Part shown: positions 40,301-51,314 of the stretch, piece after piece
Position numbering within the stretch: position 1 is the first letter of the stretch
How the letters are laid out: each line of letters starts with the position of its first letter
Assembly: GCA_951802195.1 (NCBI GenBank)
Contig: OX637638.1
Location: forward strand, 434,001-498,000
DNA length: 64,000 nt
Direction of reading: 5' to 3'
Source: Tausonia pullulans
Taxonomy: Eukaryota > Basidiomycota > Tremellomycetes > Cystofilobasidiales > Mrakiaceae
Notes under the pieces: generated by a model
Seen by the model: the letters and a program-made list of their open reading frames with translations, nothing else
Database searches by the model: none
What the model was told of the DNA's origin: nothing
Program-made: the position numbers and the translations under genes

Positions 40301-42875
40301 TGGGTCGGAGAACATCGTCTCGGTCGGAGGTGAGCTGTATCGAGGGGCCGGATAGATGTTCGTTGTTGGAATTGGCGCTGACATCGATTTTTCCTTCCTC
40401 AGAGTCGTTTGTCGTAGAGCTCGTCGCTCACAACCCTCTGGACGCATTGCTCCGTCTCGGCGACGTCACCATCATAGCATCTCAGGTCGGTAGCTCGGCT
40501 ACCTCGTCGGAGGGGAGCCTCGACATTGAGACTGTCCCGGAGATTCTGCTCGACCCTGGGGAGACTCGCCGTGTAAGCAAGCCTTAGCCTGGTCTGCAAA
40601 ACACTGTGTCATAAAGCTTTGCTCACTACTTTATTCAGGTCGCGGTCACCGTCACAGCCTCAGCGGTCCAAAAGGTTGAGTTCACGGCCATAACTTTCAA
40701 GTTCCACCAACTTCTCCCCTGTCGCCAGCTCCTCGCGCAACGAGGCCCCCGGTTGCACAGCACCAAAGCCCAGCGGCTCACACCGACGTATGCGCCGGAT
40801 TCCTCGCTCACAGTCTCTGTCCAACCCCCGAGGCCTAATCTCGTCGCCCGGCTAGACGTGATGCCTGTAACGCTAGGCCAAGGAGAGACAAAGCGCGTGC
40901 CCGTCAAGTTTATCAACACAGGCGGCTCAGGCTTGCGAGGTCTCCGGCTGCTCTCGAGTCACCCGGGGTCCGTCTGGGTTGCCCAGAAGGGTAGTCCGTA
41001 TATCTATGGGCCGGCCATGTCCAACGGCTTCTCGTCCCCTTTTTCTGTTCCGAACCACCTCCTTCCGACTGGCCCGGTGGACCTCCCTGTGCCAGGCGAC
41101 ATACTTGGCCCCGGGGAGTCATTCGAACTAGATTTGCTCGTTCACGGCGAGCTCACAGGTTTGCAAGAGCTTCTTGCCCTCTTCGTCTACGAGTCAGATG
41201 TAGGTCTCTTCCGTCTCCACTCCCAGTGCGATGGCCGGGCTCCACGCTAAATTTGAGTTCCGATGGATGTAGAACGGTGGACTCTTTTCGTCTACGGGGG
41301 CGCATACGTTCTTCGTAGAGCCATTCCTCGAGTTGCATGCCAACCTTCGACCGAGCGTTTTTCGGCCAGGAACGCACCTTCTCACTCTCGAGGTGAGCTG
41401 GATTTCGTGCCATCGCTCGAAGACACCTAGCTTCATGCCTGAAACCATTCATACCATTTCCTTTCAGCTCGAGTCGTTCGCACCTCGTCCTATCCGGGTC
41501 ACGAGGATTGTTGCTCTCAGCCAGCTGTGGGATGTGTCCGACCCCAAGGGGGATTCTACGTCCGTTGCAATCGCCCGCTGTCTCGCGTATGCCTCGCAGC
41601 TGACCTTGATATTGACGGGCATTTTGCAGAATCTCGTCCTCGATTGTCATCGCCTCCGGCCAACGCTACCGTTCCTTCCTCACGGTCTCCTCCGCCTCGC
41701 TCCCCCCGGACGTACCTCATCCGAGCATGGACTTTACTGCCTTGAAGTTGCAACAGCTCCTCGCAGGTCAGACACTCAAGGGCTCCCCGGTGCCTCCGTC
41801 TGCACACCTTCACACATCCTCCTTCTTCTCTTCCTCTTCCTCCTCCCTTTCTTCCTCGCCACACTTCTCGCCACAACTCCTCTCGTTGCTCCTGGCGGAT
41901 AAGCGCGCTGCCCGCTTCGCGGATCTCGCCAACCAGTACCCTCTCATCCCTCCCGACGATGTCCAGCTCGTCTTCCCACTCTTCGAGCCCAAAGAGCTTG
42001 ACCTGATAGTCTTCTGGGAGACGGAGGATGCCACATCATCATCCGAAGACCAATCGACCCATCTGAGGGAAGGTCACATCCTCTTCACTGGGATGGAGGT
42101 TGGGCCCTCGCAGAGCATCTTCCTTGATATTGCGTCCGCCGGAGAGGTCGCAGATGGGCACGTGGTCAGGAGCATGTTTGAGGCGACCGATGTAGCGAAG
42201 CGCGCGCTGGGGGAGAGTGTCCTCAGCGGTAGATTGGCAGTCGAAGAGGACCCATTGAGGGTTCACATCCGGGGTCCGTCAGCGCGTGGGGCAGTCGCTT
42301 GGGACTTTGGCATGGCCAGGTGAGGGCTCGCAACATTCAGCGCTCATCATACGTGCAAGGGGTCAACGTGGACTGACCAAGAATGCTCTGCCAGACTCTG
42401 CTCGCTGCCAGTCGCCATCGAGATTAGCAACACGAGCAGGACCCTCTCAACGCGGGTCACTTTGACGTTGCAGGACCCGTCTCGGTGCGTAGACGCTTTC
42501 CGGTGGCCTTGACACCCCATGGGCTCTTCCGCTGACAAGCAGCATCTTGCCTCATATTCATTCAGCTCGCCCCTCCTCGGCGGCGTCTTCTCCGGCCAGC
42601 TTCTACACAAGGCCGTCATCTCTCCCTCGTCATCCGTCTCATTTCAGTCGATCTTCAACGTTACTGAGCCCGGGACCTACGATCTCGCCAGCTGGAAGGT
42701 CGACCTCGAGACGGGTCTCGTCAAAAAGGCTACGGACGGCGGGAATGAGCTCTGGACTGGGCGTTCTTTCTTCTCGCAGGTCCCGATGGAGACCAAGCTG
42801 CTCGTCGTGGAGGACGCGCGCGCAAAGCCGACGCTGCTGGTCGATGCGGTATTCAGCGAAACGGTGGCAGTCTAG
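37303..42875 (+). CDS. TRS85: TRAPPIII subunit Trs85/TRAPPC8
   Basis: Starts MENPTILRSLAPRVAVVSTE, the usual opening of fungal Trs85. It continues through many exons: YFVVVHDVHG, MRAFLRELTVQSLVPFMERC, a basic linker ending in GRLFGAGRKFFG, LADFAFMLRDYRFAASVYD, then helical repeats (QLDAIRTTLLYYEGYQTLGE, HIEHALGRQAYTVGESDVAV) and a C-terminal half of beta-sandwich type ending LLVDAVFSETVAV at 42875. Trs85 directs the TRAPPIII complex, a Ypt1/Rab1 exchange factor, to pre-autophagosomal membranes and the Golgi. Its length, over 5.5 kb with introns, fits the large (about 1200-1500 residue) form. Inner exon limits are approximate, but the reading frames follow one another without an obvious break. 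Confidence 0.85.
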
Positions 42876-43044
42876 CGTCGTCGTCGGGCGAAGATCGGTA
42901 GAATATCATGTAGGACGATGAACCTTGTTGATAAAAGCATGAAGACCATGTGAACGGAAAAAGGAAGAGGTTCACTCGGGAAGTGGACAAGACATCAAAA
43001 CGAGCGAAACATGATTGGACAAATTGAGAGACTCCCGAGAGAAT

Positions 43045-45017
43045 CTAGCCGACCCCGGACGACATGACTGGTGGTTTCGCCCCACTCGACTTTTTCGCCG
43101 TTGTTCGCTTCTTCACCCTCTCCTCCGCCTCGGCGATAACATCCTCAGCTTGCTCGCCTTCGACCGTCTTGCCATGCTGCCGTTCGAACCAGGGGACCAT
43201 AGCTCGGAAGGATGTTGGTGGCAGAGGAGTTGCATCGGGAGCTGGAGAGCGGGCTGAGCGTGGACGACGAGAAAGACGGGCGAAAGAAGGCGCAAGAGCA
43301 GGAGAAGCGATCGAGAGGGGACTGGAGGTCCCCGAAGGCGTCGAGGGTGCTGGTGGCTTAAAGAGACCCAGCGAGGGGCGACGAGGACGAAGTTGGGTGG
43401 CGAAAGGAAGGACGGCAGCGCGAGGATGAGAGGAGGACGGAGGAGGAGTAAACGCCGCGGATGAAGCATCTGGGTAATCGCTGCCAATGGGCATGGGAGC
43501 AAGCTTTGGTCTGTTCCAGTGTGCATGGCTAAAATCCCTTCGCTCGTTAATCTTCCGAGAACGCTTGCCGAGGGTAGAGGTTCCTGTGGACACGATGACG
43601 GTGCTGAGGCCATCCGCATTGCGCCGAGAGGCGGGCATGATCAACGGCACTTCATCCTCGTCCTCGAAGTCATCGGCACCGTCTTCTTCGCTCTCTGAGA
43701 GCTCGCCTTTGAGCCCGAACTGGCCCATCCAGTCGCGGCGCGCTCGTCCAGGGAGGAGAGCTCGACCGGATGGGGGAGGCAGCGCTGCGACCTCTTCCGC
43801 AGTCGCAGATGCTATGACCCTCGCGCGATGGAGGAAATGCGGGATGATAAGTCGGTCGAGGTCGCGGAGCTTCTTGTCGGATGGTATGGGAGGAAAGAGG
43901 CCCAGAGCGATGTCGGCGAGGGGACGTGCAGGCGGGAGAAGATTGTTGATGACGGAAGGCGAAAGATTAGGATGACTTTCGAGAGACGCCGGGACGCCGT
44001 GCTTTGATTCAAGATGTTGCGGTAGGTAGAAAGATGTGAGACGACGCTCGCCTGGGCCGATGACACAAGCTGGAGGAAGCGTGATGGGTCAGCTGAGGTC
44101 GCGAGGAAGGGTGCAAGGGGGCAAGACTCACACTTGAAGGGACAATACCGAACAGAGGACGGAAAATGAGAGCTGGTGATGTGACCGAAGAGATCTTCCG
44201 CCTTGGCGAAGGCTAGTGCACAGTTCTTCCAACGACAAGGGATTTTTCGCTGATACGACAAAAAAGTGGGGAGTAAGGAAGCTTAGTCGATCTTGCGACT
44301 CCTATAAAGCGCATCAACGGCTGACGCGCAAGGCTAGTATTATTACCTTGAAGAGAGGAGTGGCCTCAATGTGTGCGCGAATGTGCTGATGAATAAAGAC
44401 CAGGGGTCAAAGGGGGGGGGGGGGGGGTGTCAGGCATCATCATCCAGCTAACAAACAGAGGACATGAAATGACTTCGACAGCGCAGACCGACGCTTCTGC
44501 TCTGTGCGTCGCCGTGGTCATATATAACAGTAACAGAAACTTGGGTCCTCCTTTGAGGATGAAGAAGCTAATGTTACATCGTCTCGCCAGTTTGCTCAGA
44601 GGCAGATCAACTCAATTGCCTATAGTCGGGCTTCCAAGCGACAAGTCCTGGAGCCTGCGGCAGTTGAATCCACCTCCGGAGAAGCCGAGTCGCCATTCTG
44701 TGTTCCCATCCCTTGGATGCTTGTTCCCCGCCCACAGCGATTCGAAGGAGACGACTCACCCTCTCCAGTCGGTCGACGCTATCCAGCACGGCATCGCACC
44801 TCAGCTCCTCTTCATCCTCCTCCACCTCCTCCATATTCCCTTGCTCGTTCCCAAGCTCTCCCTCCTCACGGCTCTCGCCCTCGCCTACGACGCCGCGAGG
44901 ATGGGCCTTCTCGGCCCCCCTCCGGCGGCTCCACCCGCAGGAGCACGGTTGAAGGGTCTGGGTGGAGAGCGCAACGAGGTCGTCCATTGGAGACAATAGC
45001 TGATCGTCGTCGTTCAT
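43045..45017 (-). CDS. Zinc-finger protein with unusual C2H2 spacing
   Basis: Exon 1 (44760-45017) starts MNDDDQLLSPMDDLVALSTQ, is acidic and ends CDAVLDSVDRLER. A 374-nt intron holding a 16-base C run follows. Exon 2 (44347-44385) is 39 nt: HIRAHIEATPLFK. Exon 3 starts RKIPCRWKNCALAFAKAEDL and continues FGHITSSH, a C-x4-C-x12-H-x4-H finger. A further CysCys pair (YCPFKC), then CVIGPGERR and FYLPQHLESKH suggest another His/Cys pair. The rest is Ser/Pro-rich with an acidic patch and ends KKSSGAKPPVMSSGVG at 43045. C-x4-C fingers with Trp resemble those of Zap1 or GLI-type proteins. Probably nuclear; the target is unknown. It is tail to tail with TRS85 and divergent from ALG13. Confidence 0.7.
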
Positions 45018-45272
45018 GCTGAGAGACTCATCGAGGCGAGGCGGGCAGGCGGAGGTGTTCGTTGGGGAAAGGAAGAGGTACGGCGGGCAAGCGACTCTCG
45101 TCCTTTACGACTGGAACGCGCGTAACCCGCCCGACCTTGGCGTCACGTCGTCCGTTGGTTCCCCTCATCCCTCCCGTTCATGCCGGCGACGCGTCGAAAC
45201 CTCTGACCACCATCACCTACGCCTCGCACGCTCACACTTGCCACCCATCAAGCCAACGACGAGCCAACCGCA
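45018..45272. promoter_or_regulatory. 255-nt divergent promoter zinc-finger gene / ALG13
   Basis: Two divergent starts 255 nt apart; no coding sequence recognised between them. Confidence 0.45.
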
Positions 45273-45941
45273 ATGTCAGCCAAGACCTGCTTTGTGACCG
45301 TCGGTTCAACATCCTTCACCCCTCTCGTCCACGCCGTTCTCGCTCCGGACTCCCTCGCTGCTCTTCAGTCGCTCGCGTTCACAAGTCTCATCATCCAGTA
45401 CGGCAACTCGGTCCTGCCAGTAATTGCCTCCCCGACAACAGGGAAGGACGCTGGCATTAGGATTGAACTTGTGCAATGGGTGGACGGGTTGGAACGAGTC
45501 ATCGCAGACGCCCAGCTCGTTGTCTCGCACGCTGGTTCGTTGTTTAGCCTCCCAACAGCATGGGTTCTCGGGGCGAAGCCTGACTTCAAAGACTCTTCTT
45601 CGGCTCTCTGGCATCAAGGCGCCGGCTCCATTCTCACCACCTTACGACTTGCCAAGCCGCTTATCGTCGTCGTCAACCTCGCCTTGATGGACAATCATCA
45701 GGCCGAACTCGCGGACACCCTCGAGACCAAACACGTCCTCGTCTCCTCAACGCCTATGTGAGACACTCTTATGACTTGGCTTTGAGAGATCGATGTGAAG
45801 CTGACAAGACAACATCACGATCTACCTAGACATCTCGCAAGCGTGATCGCAACGCTCCATTCAGTCCAGCTCGAGCTCTTGCCGCCACCGAACACCGGCG
45901 ACTTTCTCGGCATCGTCGACAGAGAGATGGGCTATCTCTAA
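45273..45941 (+). CDS. ALG13: UDP-GlcNAc transferase catalytic subunit Alg13
   Basis: Starts MSAKTCFVTVGSTSFTPLVH, the characteristic nucleotide-sugar-binding opening of Alg13. Further blocks are LAFTSLIIQYGNS, IADAQLVVSHAG joined across an intron to AGSILTTLRLAKPLIVVVN (UDP-GlcNAc contact region), LMDNHQAELADTLETK and a helical end ATLHSVQLELLPPPNTGDFL with stop 45939-45941. Alg13 pairs with membrane Alg14 on the cytosolic face of the ER and adds the second GlcNAc to dolichol-PP-GlcNAc in N-glycan synthesis. The first intron (45535-45618, 84 nt) is a multiple of three without stops, so retention would insert 28 residues. Length about 170 residues, as expected for a single-domain Alg13. Confidence 0.9.
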
Positions 45942-46084
45942 AGTGCTTTCGTGACTCTTGAGTGGTCAATCCTCAGCGTCACTTTCGACACAAACAGCCC
46001 TCGGATATAGATAACGTATGAGTCGCGGAGCTCTTTGACAGCTGGCATTTGTCCATTTGGCTAGCTCGCTTTCCGCATTGGAGC

Positions 46085-46161
46085 ACTAGGTCTGGCCGTT
46101 GGCCTCGGGGTGGAAGGCGGGAGTGAAACGGGGGGCGGTACACGTGAGAGAGAGGAAGGAG
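46085..46161 (-). mobile_element. Short Ty3/gypsy integrase-region remnant
   Basis: About 75 nt resemble the integrase region of the larger Ty3 element around 52165-52235 (shared GGCCGTTGGCC, GGGGTGGAAGGCGG, GAGAGAGAGGAAGGAG). It directly abuts the outer end of the Ty3 LTR that starts at 46162, so it is either target DNA from an older Ty3 copy or the result of rearrangement. It is a fossil fragment. Confidence 0.55.
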
Positions 46162-46482
46162 TGTGGTAGGTTTGGCCCAAGGATCCAGGGCAGGGAAGGA
46201 TGAATGAGGAGGGGAGCGTTGGTGACTGAGTGGTGGACTGAGAGCAGGATCGGTGGATGCAGTGGAAACTGCGGGGGAGGGGGGTGACACAGGCTCGCTT
46301 CGAGGTCTTGGGCAGATTCGTCGAATCCAAATAGTAGTCAGAGTGCAGAACAAAAGGTACGATGAACTAAGCGTCTTATGGGCTACGGGTAAGAAAACAA
46401 AGAGTGTGGACAGTGTGGCTGAAGAGAGGCTGAAAATATGGAAGCCGAGCAATTAAGGGCGATGCTACACAGACGAAGAGCC
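46162..46482 (-). repeat. Ty3 3' LTR, outer part
   Basis: Aligns along its length with 56198-56490 (shared GACACAGGCTCGCTT, GATGAACTAAGCGTCTTATG, CAGTGTGGCTGAAGAG) with many differences. It continues at 51191 beyond the copia insertion. Confidence 0.75.
46478..46482. repeat. Target-site duplication (left) of copia copy A
   Basis: GAGCC just before the left LTR; the same five bases follow the right LTR at 51186-51190. Confidence 0.85.
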
Positions 46483-46658
46483 TGTTGAAGGTCTATGTTC
46501 GCCCTGGGGTCCAATGTGGTTGCAAGCTTATTTCATATACCCACTCGACTCTACCCGCTCATATAAGGTTAACCTAGTGGCGTAAAAAGTACTACAAAGG
46601 GAGGACAAGGGATGAAAACTACTAGATTATAGGTCTCCGTGAATCGCTCCTTCCAACA
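46483..46658 (-). repeat. Copia copy A 3' LTR (176 nt)
   Basis: Bounded by TGTTG and CAACA. The inner side is CTCCCACTCGA, the complement of the polypurine primer GAGTGGGAG. Confidence 0.9.
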
Positions 46659-46762
46659 CTCCCACTCGATGAGCTGAGACCTACTTCATTTCCGCTCCTG
46701 ATCATCTTCCTGTACTTTGGCCAGTCTTCGGGTCCATACGCGAGCGGTGGTCCGTGATGCCT

Positions 46763-49700
46763 AATGACTTCTTAAGCGTTCGAGTTTCTCTACGCCCAGG
46801 GCTTTTGTGAGTAGGTCTGCGAGCATGTCCTCCGTTGGACAGTATTGGAGTTCGATAAATCCGCTCTGCAATGCCTCTCGCCCGTACTGTAGGCGACGTC
46901 GATGTGCTTCGTCTTCTCCGAATGCGTCCCGTTTTTGGTTGTCTCGATCGCTCCTTGATTGTCGACGTTGACCGGGATTAAAGTGAAGTCGAATCCGAGC
47001 TGTGCTAGGAGTTTGGCGACCCATCTTAGGGTCTGGCATCCGGCTGAGAGGGCTATGTACTCCGCCTCAAGGGATGATCGGCTGACTGCCTTTTGACGTC
47101 TGCTCGCCCAGATGACAGTTGATCCAAGAACTTTGACGATGAATCCTGTGGTTGATCGTCGTGACTCGTGATCTCCAGCGTAGTCGGAATCCGTCCAAAG
47201 TTCTATGAGCGGCGCATCTGGTTTCCCTCCTAGCGTGAGCGTTGTGTCTGCCGATCCTTGTAGGTATCGGAAGATCTTCTTGGCTGCTCCCCAGTGGGCC
47301 CTTCGAGGATCCGAGCTGAATCGGCTAACGACTCCGACCCCGAAAGCGATGTCCGGTCGGGTGCAGACCTGAAGATACATGAGGGAGCCGACCGCCTCGA
47401 GGTACGGCACACCGGCCAGCTTTTCTTTTTCTGACGAGGCGAGATCCTCTGATTGGACTGACAGTTGTCGAAAGTCGTCCATCGGGACCTTGTTTGGTTT
47501 GGCGGTGCTCATGTTGAAGCGTTCGAGGGCCGATTCGACGTATCGTTGCTGGCTGAGGAACATTGTTCCTGCCGTTCGGTCCCGTTGAACGTCGATCCCG
47601 AGAATGGTTCCGGGATTAAGATCTCCTCGATCTTCGATTTTGAACTCCTTTTGGATCTCCTCCATTACCCATCTTAGGTCTTCCTTTCCTCCTGCTGCGA
47701 CGAAGTCGTCGACGTACTGGACCAAGATGATCCGTCGTCCTTCGCGATGTCCTATGTAGACGCAGTGATCCGCTTCGAGGGGATAGAGGTTGAGCCGTGT
47801 TTGGAAGAACCTCGAGGAATGGTGCGAGGGGAGATTGTTTGAATCCGTATAGGGCCTTGAGGAGGTGCGCGACCAGTTTCTTGTCCTGCCCTCCCTTCTG
47901 TTCATACCCTGTTGGCTGATCCATGTAGACAGTTTCGACCAAGTCTGCCGTGAGGAACGCCGTTTTGAAGTCTCCTTGGACTAGGTCGAGGTCCTCTAAT
48001 GCCGCTATGGCGAGGACGATCCTCAGGGAGTTGAGCTTGGATACCGGCGCGTACGTCTCGACGTAGTCCACTCCTTCGCGCTGACAGTAGCCCTTGGCCA
48101 CCCATCTAGCCTTGAAGCGAGTGATCCTCCCGTCTGCTCCTTTCTTGAGCGCGTACACCCAGCGCCCTCCGACCGTTTTCGATCCCGAGGGTAGCTCCGT
48201 GAGTTCAAAGACTCCGTTCCCTTCCATCGAGGCCATCTCTTCGTCCATTGCTTCCCTCCAGAAGTATGCGTGCTCCGACGTCATTGCTTCTTCGTACGTC
48301 TTGGGTAGTGAGGGTGATGGGAGATCCTCGAGGTTTGGTCTTGCCGCATACGCGTGGCCGACGAAGTCCTCTGAAACGAAATCGGTTATGTCGTAGTCCG
48401 TTTGGATGTATTTCGCCGTGTCCGCTACTTCCGCGATCGACCTGTTTCGCATCCCTCGACCGTAGCTCCCACTCGATTGAACAGCGGGCTGGTCTTCCTC
48501 GACCTCCTCATAGTACCACGAGGGCTTGAGGCGGGATGTCTTTGGTTTGCCTGCTTCGGCTTTCCCGAGCGGGTCTTGTGGCACTTCTGGCTGCTTGGAC
48601 GGTTGTGCTTGTTCCGTCGCCTTGTCCTCTTTCGGCTGATCTATTCCTTTTATTTCCTCCTCTTCCCTGGATCCATTTGATCCGACCGTCGGCAACTCCG
48701 CTGTTTTTAGTGCCCCGAACGTTTCGTCGAAGATCACGTCGCGCGAGTATATGATGGCCCTCTTGGGGCTGCCGAAGACCTGGAGTCGGTACGCCTTCTT
48801 CCCTTCGGGTTCGCCGTATCCGAGGAAGATGCATTTGATCGCTTTTGACTGGTGCTTCTTCCTTTCCGGATCGAGTGCATACGCGATGCTTCCGAATGCT
48901 CGAAGGTAGGTGAGGTCGGGTTTCCGCTTGTGACAGGCCTGGAATGGGGTTTGATGGTTGATCGAGGCGGATGGGATGCGGTTAATCGTATAAGTGACGT
49001 AGTTCATGGCTTCCGCCCAGTACGATGGGTCAAGCTCCCTCGCGTCTCGTAGCGCGCAGGTGAGCTTCTCCTCGATGGTCCGCATTCCTCGTTCTGCCTT
49101 GCCGTTCTGTTGAGGTGTGCGTGGGATGGTCGTCTCCTGGGTAATCCCCTCGTCCCGGAGATAGGACTCGTAGTCCTTTGACGTGTATTCCCCGCCGTTG
49201 TCTGACCTGATCCGTTTGACGACGTGACCGGTCCGTTTTTCTTCCTTCTTCCTCCATGCGATAAATGTCGCTAACGCCTCCGACTTCCGTTCCAAAGCGA
49301 ACGACCAATGGTAGTTCGAGAAGTCGTCCCAAATCGTCATCATGAAGCGCTTTCCTTGCGCTGACGGGACGGGCATTGGCCCTTGGAGATCCGTGTGAAT
49401 AAGTTCAAGCGGAGAGGTCGTTTTGGTTGTGGAGGTGGGAAAGGGGTTCCGATGTTGTTTCCCTTCTACGCAAGGCACGCAGATTCGTTCTTTGAATCCA
49501 TCGATGTCCTCCTTCGTGAAGGCTGGTAGAAGTCTCTGACTGATGAGCTTCTCCATTGCTGAGATGGAGGCATGGCCGAGCCGGCGGTGGACGAGTTCGA
49601 TCTTGTCGACTCCCGATGCCGTGAACGCCACGTCCTCCTCCCTTGTGCCGGCTCTTCCTGAGTCGGTCACATCCAGCATGTAGAGGTTTTTCGAAACCTC

Positions 49701-50255
49701 CCGACCCTCCATGAAGACTTGCCCGTTTCTAATGAATTGACAGTGCTTCTTGGAGGTGAGCTCCCTCTTGGGGAATCTCGTCTCGACTCCTTTATTGCCG
49801 AGTTGTCCAATGCTGATGAGGTTTGCAAACCCGGGGATGTGATATACCTCCGAGATCGTGAAGTACCTCTCGACTCCTCCCACTCTCGAGCGCAGGCGGA
49901 TTTCTCCGATTCCTAATACCTGTGCTGGAGTTCCGTCGGCCGTCCTGACCGTGTGTTTGAACTGCTTGTACTTGACGAAGCGTTCTCGCTCTCCTACGAT
50001 GTGATTCGTAGTTCCGCTATCTGCGATATATCCGAGCTTTGTCACGATGTTCAGTGACTGGTCCGACACTGATGTGGTGGGTCCGACTTGAAGCTGAAAT
50101 CCGAGACCGATGGCCCCGCGATGTTCGCCTCGTCCCTCCCTTTGTTTCCCTTGTTCCCCTTCCTTGACTTCTTTCCCTTCCCAAACCCTTTGGGTTTTCC
50201 GACGAGTTCCCAACACTCGGTCTTGAAGTGTCCAACCTTTCCACAATGATGGCAC
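46763..50255 (-). pseudogene. Copia copy A pol region (protease, integrase, RT, RNase H)
   Basis: In order from 50255 downwards: protease motif YIADSGTTNHIVG, integrase with the HHCC zinc region (HRRLGHASISAMEKL, CVPCVEGKQHRNPF) and catalytic core (RSDNGGEYTSKDYESYL, TPQQNGKAERGMRTIEE), reverse transcriptase beginning WVYALKKGADGRITRFKARW with the YVDD box (ILVQYVDDFVAAGG), and RNase H (LWTDSDYAGDHESRRSTTG) ending near the 3' LTR. This is the Ty1/copia order, with integrase before RT. The region looks close to whole with about one break; listed as a fossil. Confidence 0.85.
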
Positions 50256-50986
50256 GTGGCCTTCTTCCTATCAATCAATAGCGCCGAGTCGTTCGACGTG
50301 ATTGAGGTGGAGGGTTTGAGTGACTCGTGGGTCCGGACGTAGACCAGGAGGGATGTTGCGACGGTGGTGGGGGAGAGTTGTTCCTTGGTGTCTTGAGCTC
50401 GGAGGGTTTGATGTTGGATGAATGACTCAAGGGAGGCGGGGAGTCCGCTGAGGAAGAACAGCGAGCTCATACGATCCGGGATGGAGAGGCTGAGGGCCGT
50501 CATGTCATCGACGATCCGTTGGAATTCATCGATGTACTCTTGAACGGACCCTCCCTCCTCCATCCTCAGATCCCTCATCCTCCTGATGGCCATTACTTCT
50601 CCTGCACCTCCTTCCACCTTGTGAGTCTTCCTCAGAAGATCCCACGCCTCCTTTGCGTGCGAGCAGTTCCGTATCCTCGGTAACTCACGGTCGCTGACTG
50701 CCATCTGGATTCTGTGGAGCGCGAACTCGTCTTTGCGGTCCCACTCCTTGATCTCTGCGGCGTTGGTAGGTGTGGTGGTTGTCTCTTGTGTGTCCTTGTC
50801 TGTGACTCTTTGGACTGGAACGGGAGTGGGCCTGGTTTTCGTACCTAGGACAACGGGCTTGCAGTCCGCCTCTCCAAAAGCTATAAGCATTCTTACAGCC
50901 CAGGTCTCGTAGTTTGTACCATCGAGAGCAGCGAGCTTGAAGAGCTTATGATCGAGCTTCTTGGAGTAGGCTTCCGTTAAGGACAT
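50051..50986 (-). CDS. Copia copy A gag
   Basis: A 311-residue frame starting MSLTEAYSKKLDHKLFKLAA, 23 nt inside the 5' LTR. It has the gag-polypeptide domain of copia elements (LDGTNYETWAVRMLIAF, then MRDLRMEEGGSVQEYIDEF) and a CCHC knuckle CHHCGKVGHFKTEC near the end. It overlaps the start of the pol frame. Gag forms the virus-like particle. Confidence 0.85.
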   Translation of the reverse strand: MSLTEAYSKKLDHKLFKLAALDGTNYETWAVRMLIAFGEADCKPVVLGTKTRPTPVPVQRVTDKDTQETTTTPTNAAEIKEWDRKDEFALHRIQMAVSDRELPRIRNCSHAKEAWDLLRKTHKVEGGAGEVMAIRRMRDLRMEEGGSVQEYIDEFQRIVDDMTALSLSIPDRMSSLFFLSGLPASLESFIQHQTLRAQDTKEQLSPTTVATSLLVYVRTHESLKPSTSITSNDSALLIDRKKATCHHCGKVGHFKTECWELVGKPKGFGKGKKSRKGNKGNKGRDEANIAGPSVSDFSFKSDPPHQCRTSH

Positions 50987-51009
50987 GGTCGCTATTGGTG
51001 CTGATAACG

Positions 51010-51185
51010 TGTTGAAGGTCTATGTTCGCCCTGGGGTCCAATGTGGTTGCAAGCTTATTTCATATACCCACTCGACTCTACCCGCTCATATAAGGTTAAC
51101 CTAGTGGCGTAAAAAGTACTACAAAGGGAGGACAAGGGATGAAAACTACTAGATTATAGGTCTCCGTGAATCGCTCCTTCCAACA
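51010..51185 (-). repeat. Copia copy A 5' LTR (176 nt)
   Basis: By eye the same sequence as 46483-46658. Followed on the outside by GAGCC. Confidence 0.9.
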
Positions 51186-51190
51186 GAGCC
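51186..51190. repeat. Target-site duplication (right) of copia copy A
   Basis: GAGCC, matching 46478-46482; the site continues as Ty3 LTR sequence (GAGGTGGCG, compare 56483 onward). Confidence 0.85.
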
Positions 51191-51264
51191 GAGGTGGCGA
51201 GTCCGCGAGATTCTGCAGCCAAATAAGCGCAGAGCCTATGTGGTGAACCCGTAAGATCCTGACA
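51191..51264 (-). repeat. Ty3 3' LTR, inner part
   Basis: Aligns with 56483-56556 (shared GGTGGCG, GTCCGCGAGA, ATAAGCGC). The inner neighbour GGAGCCCCCGG is the complement of a purine-rich primer tract. Confidence 0.75.
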
Positions 51265-51314
51265 GGAGCCCCCGGCTAAGACCCGAACTCCTGAGAGGGC
51301 GATTGACTTGAGGC

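Larger units (their letters stand above)
46483..51185 (-). mobile_element. Ty1/copia retrotransposon copy A, nested in the Ty3 LTR
   Basis: A 4.7-kb element on the minus strand with two 176-nt LTRs (TGTTGAAGG...CTTCCAACA) that look identical by eye, and a 5-bp duplication GAGCC. It carries gag, protease, integrase, reverse transcriptase and RNase H in copia order. Gag and pol lie in different overlapping frames, as in copia-type elements that use frameshifting. It looks nearly whole, with about one or two breaks. Identical LTRs mean a recent insertion. Confidence 0.9.
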
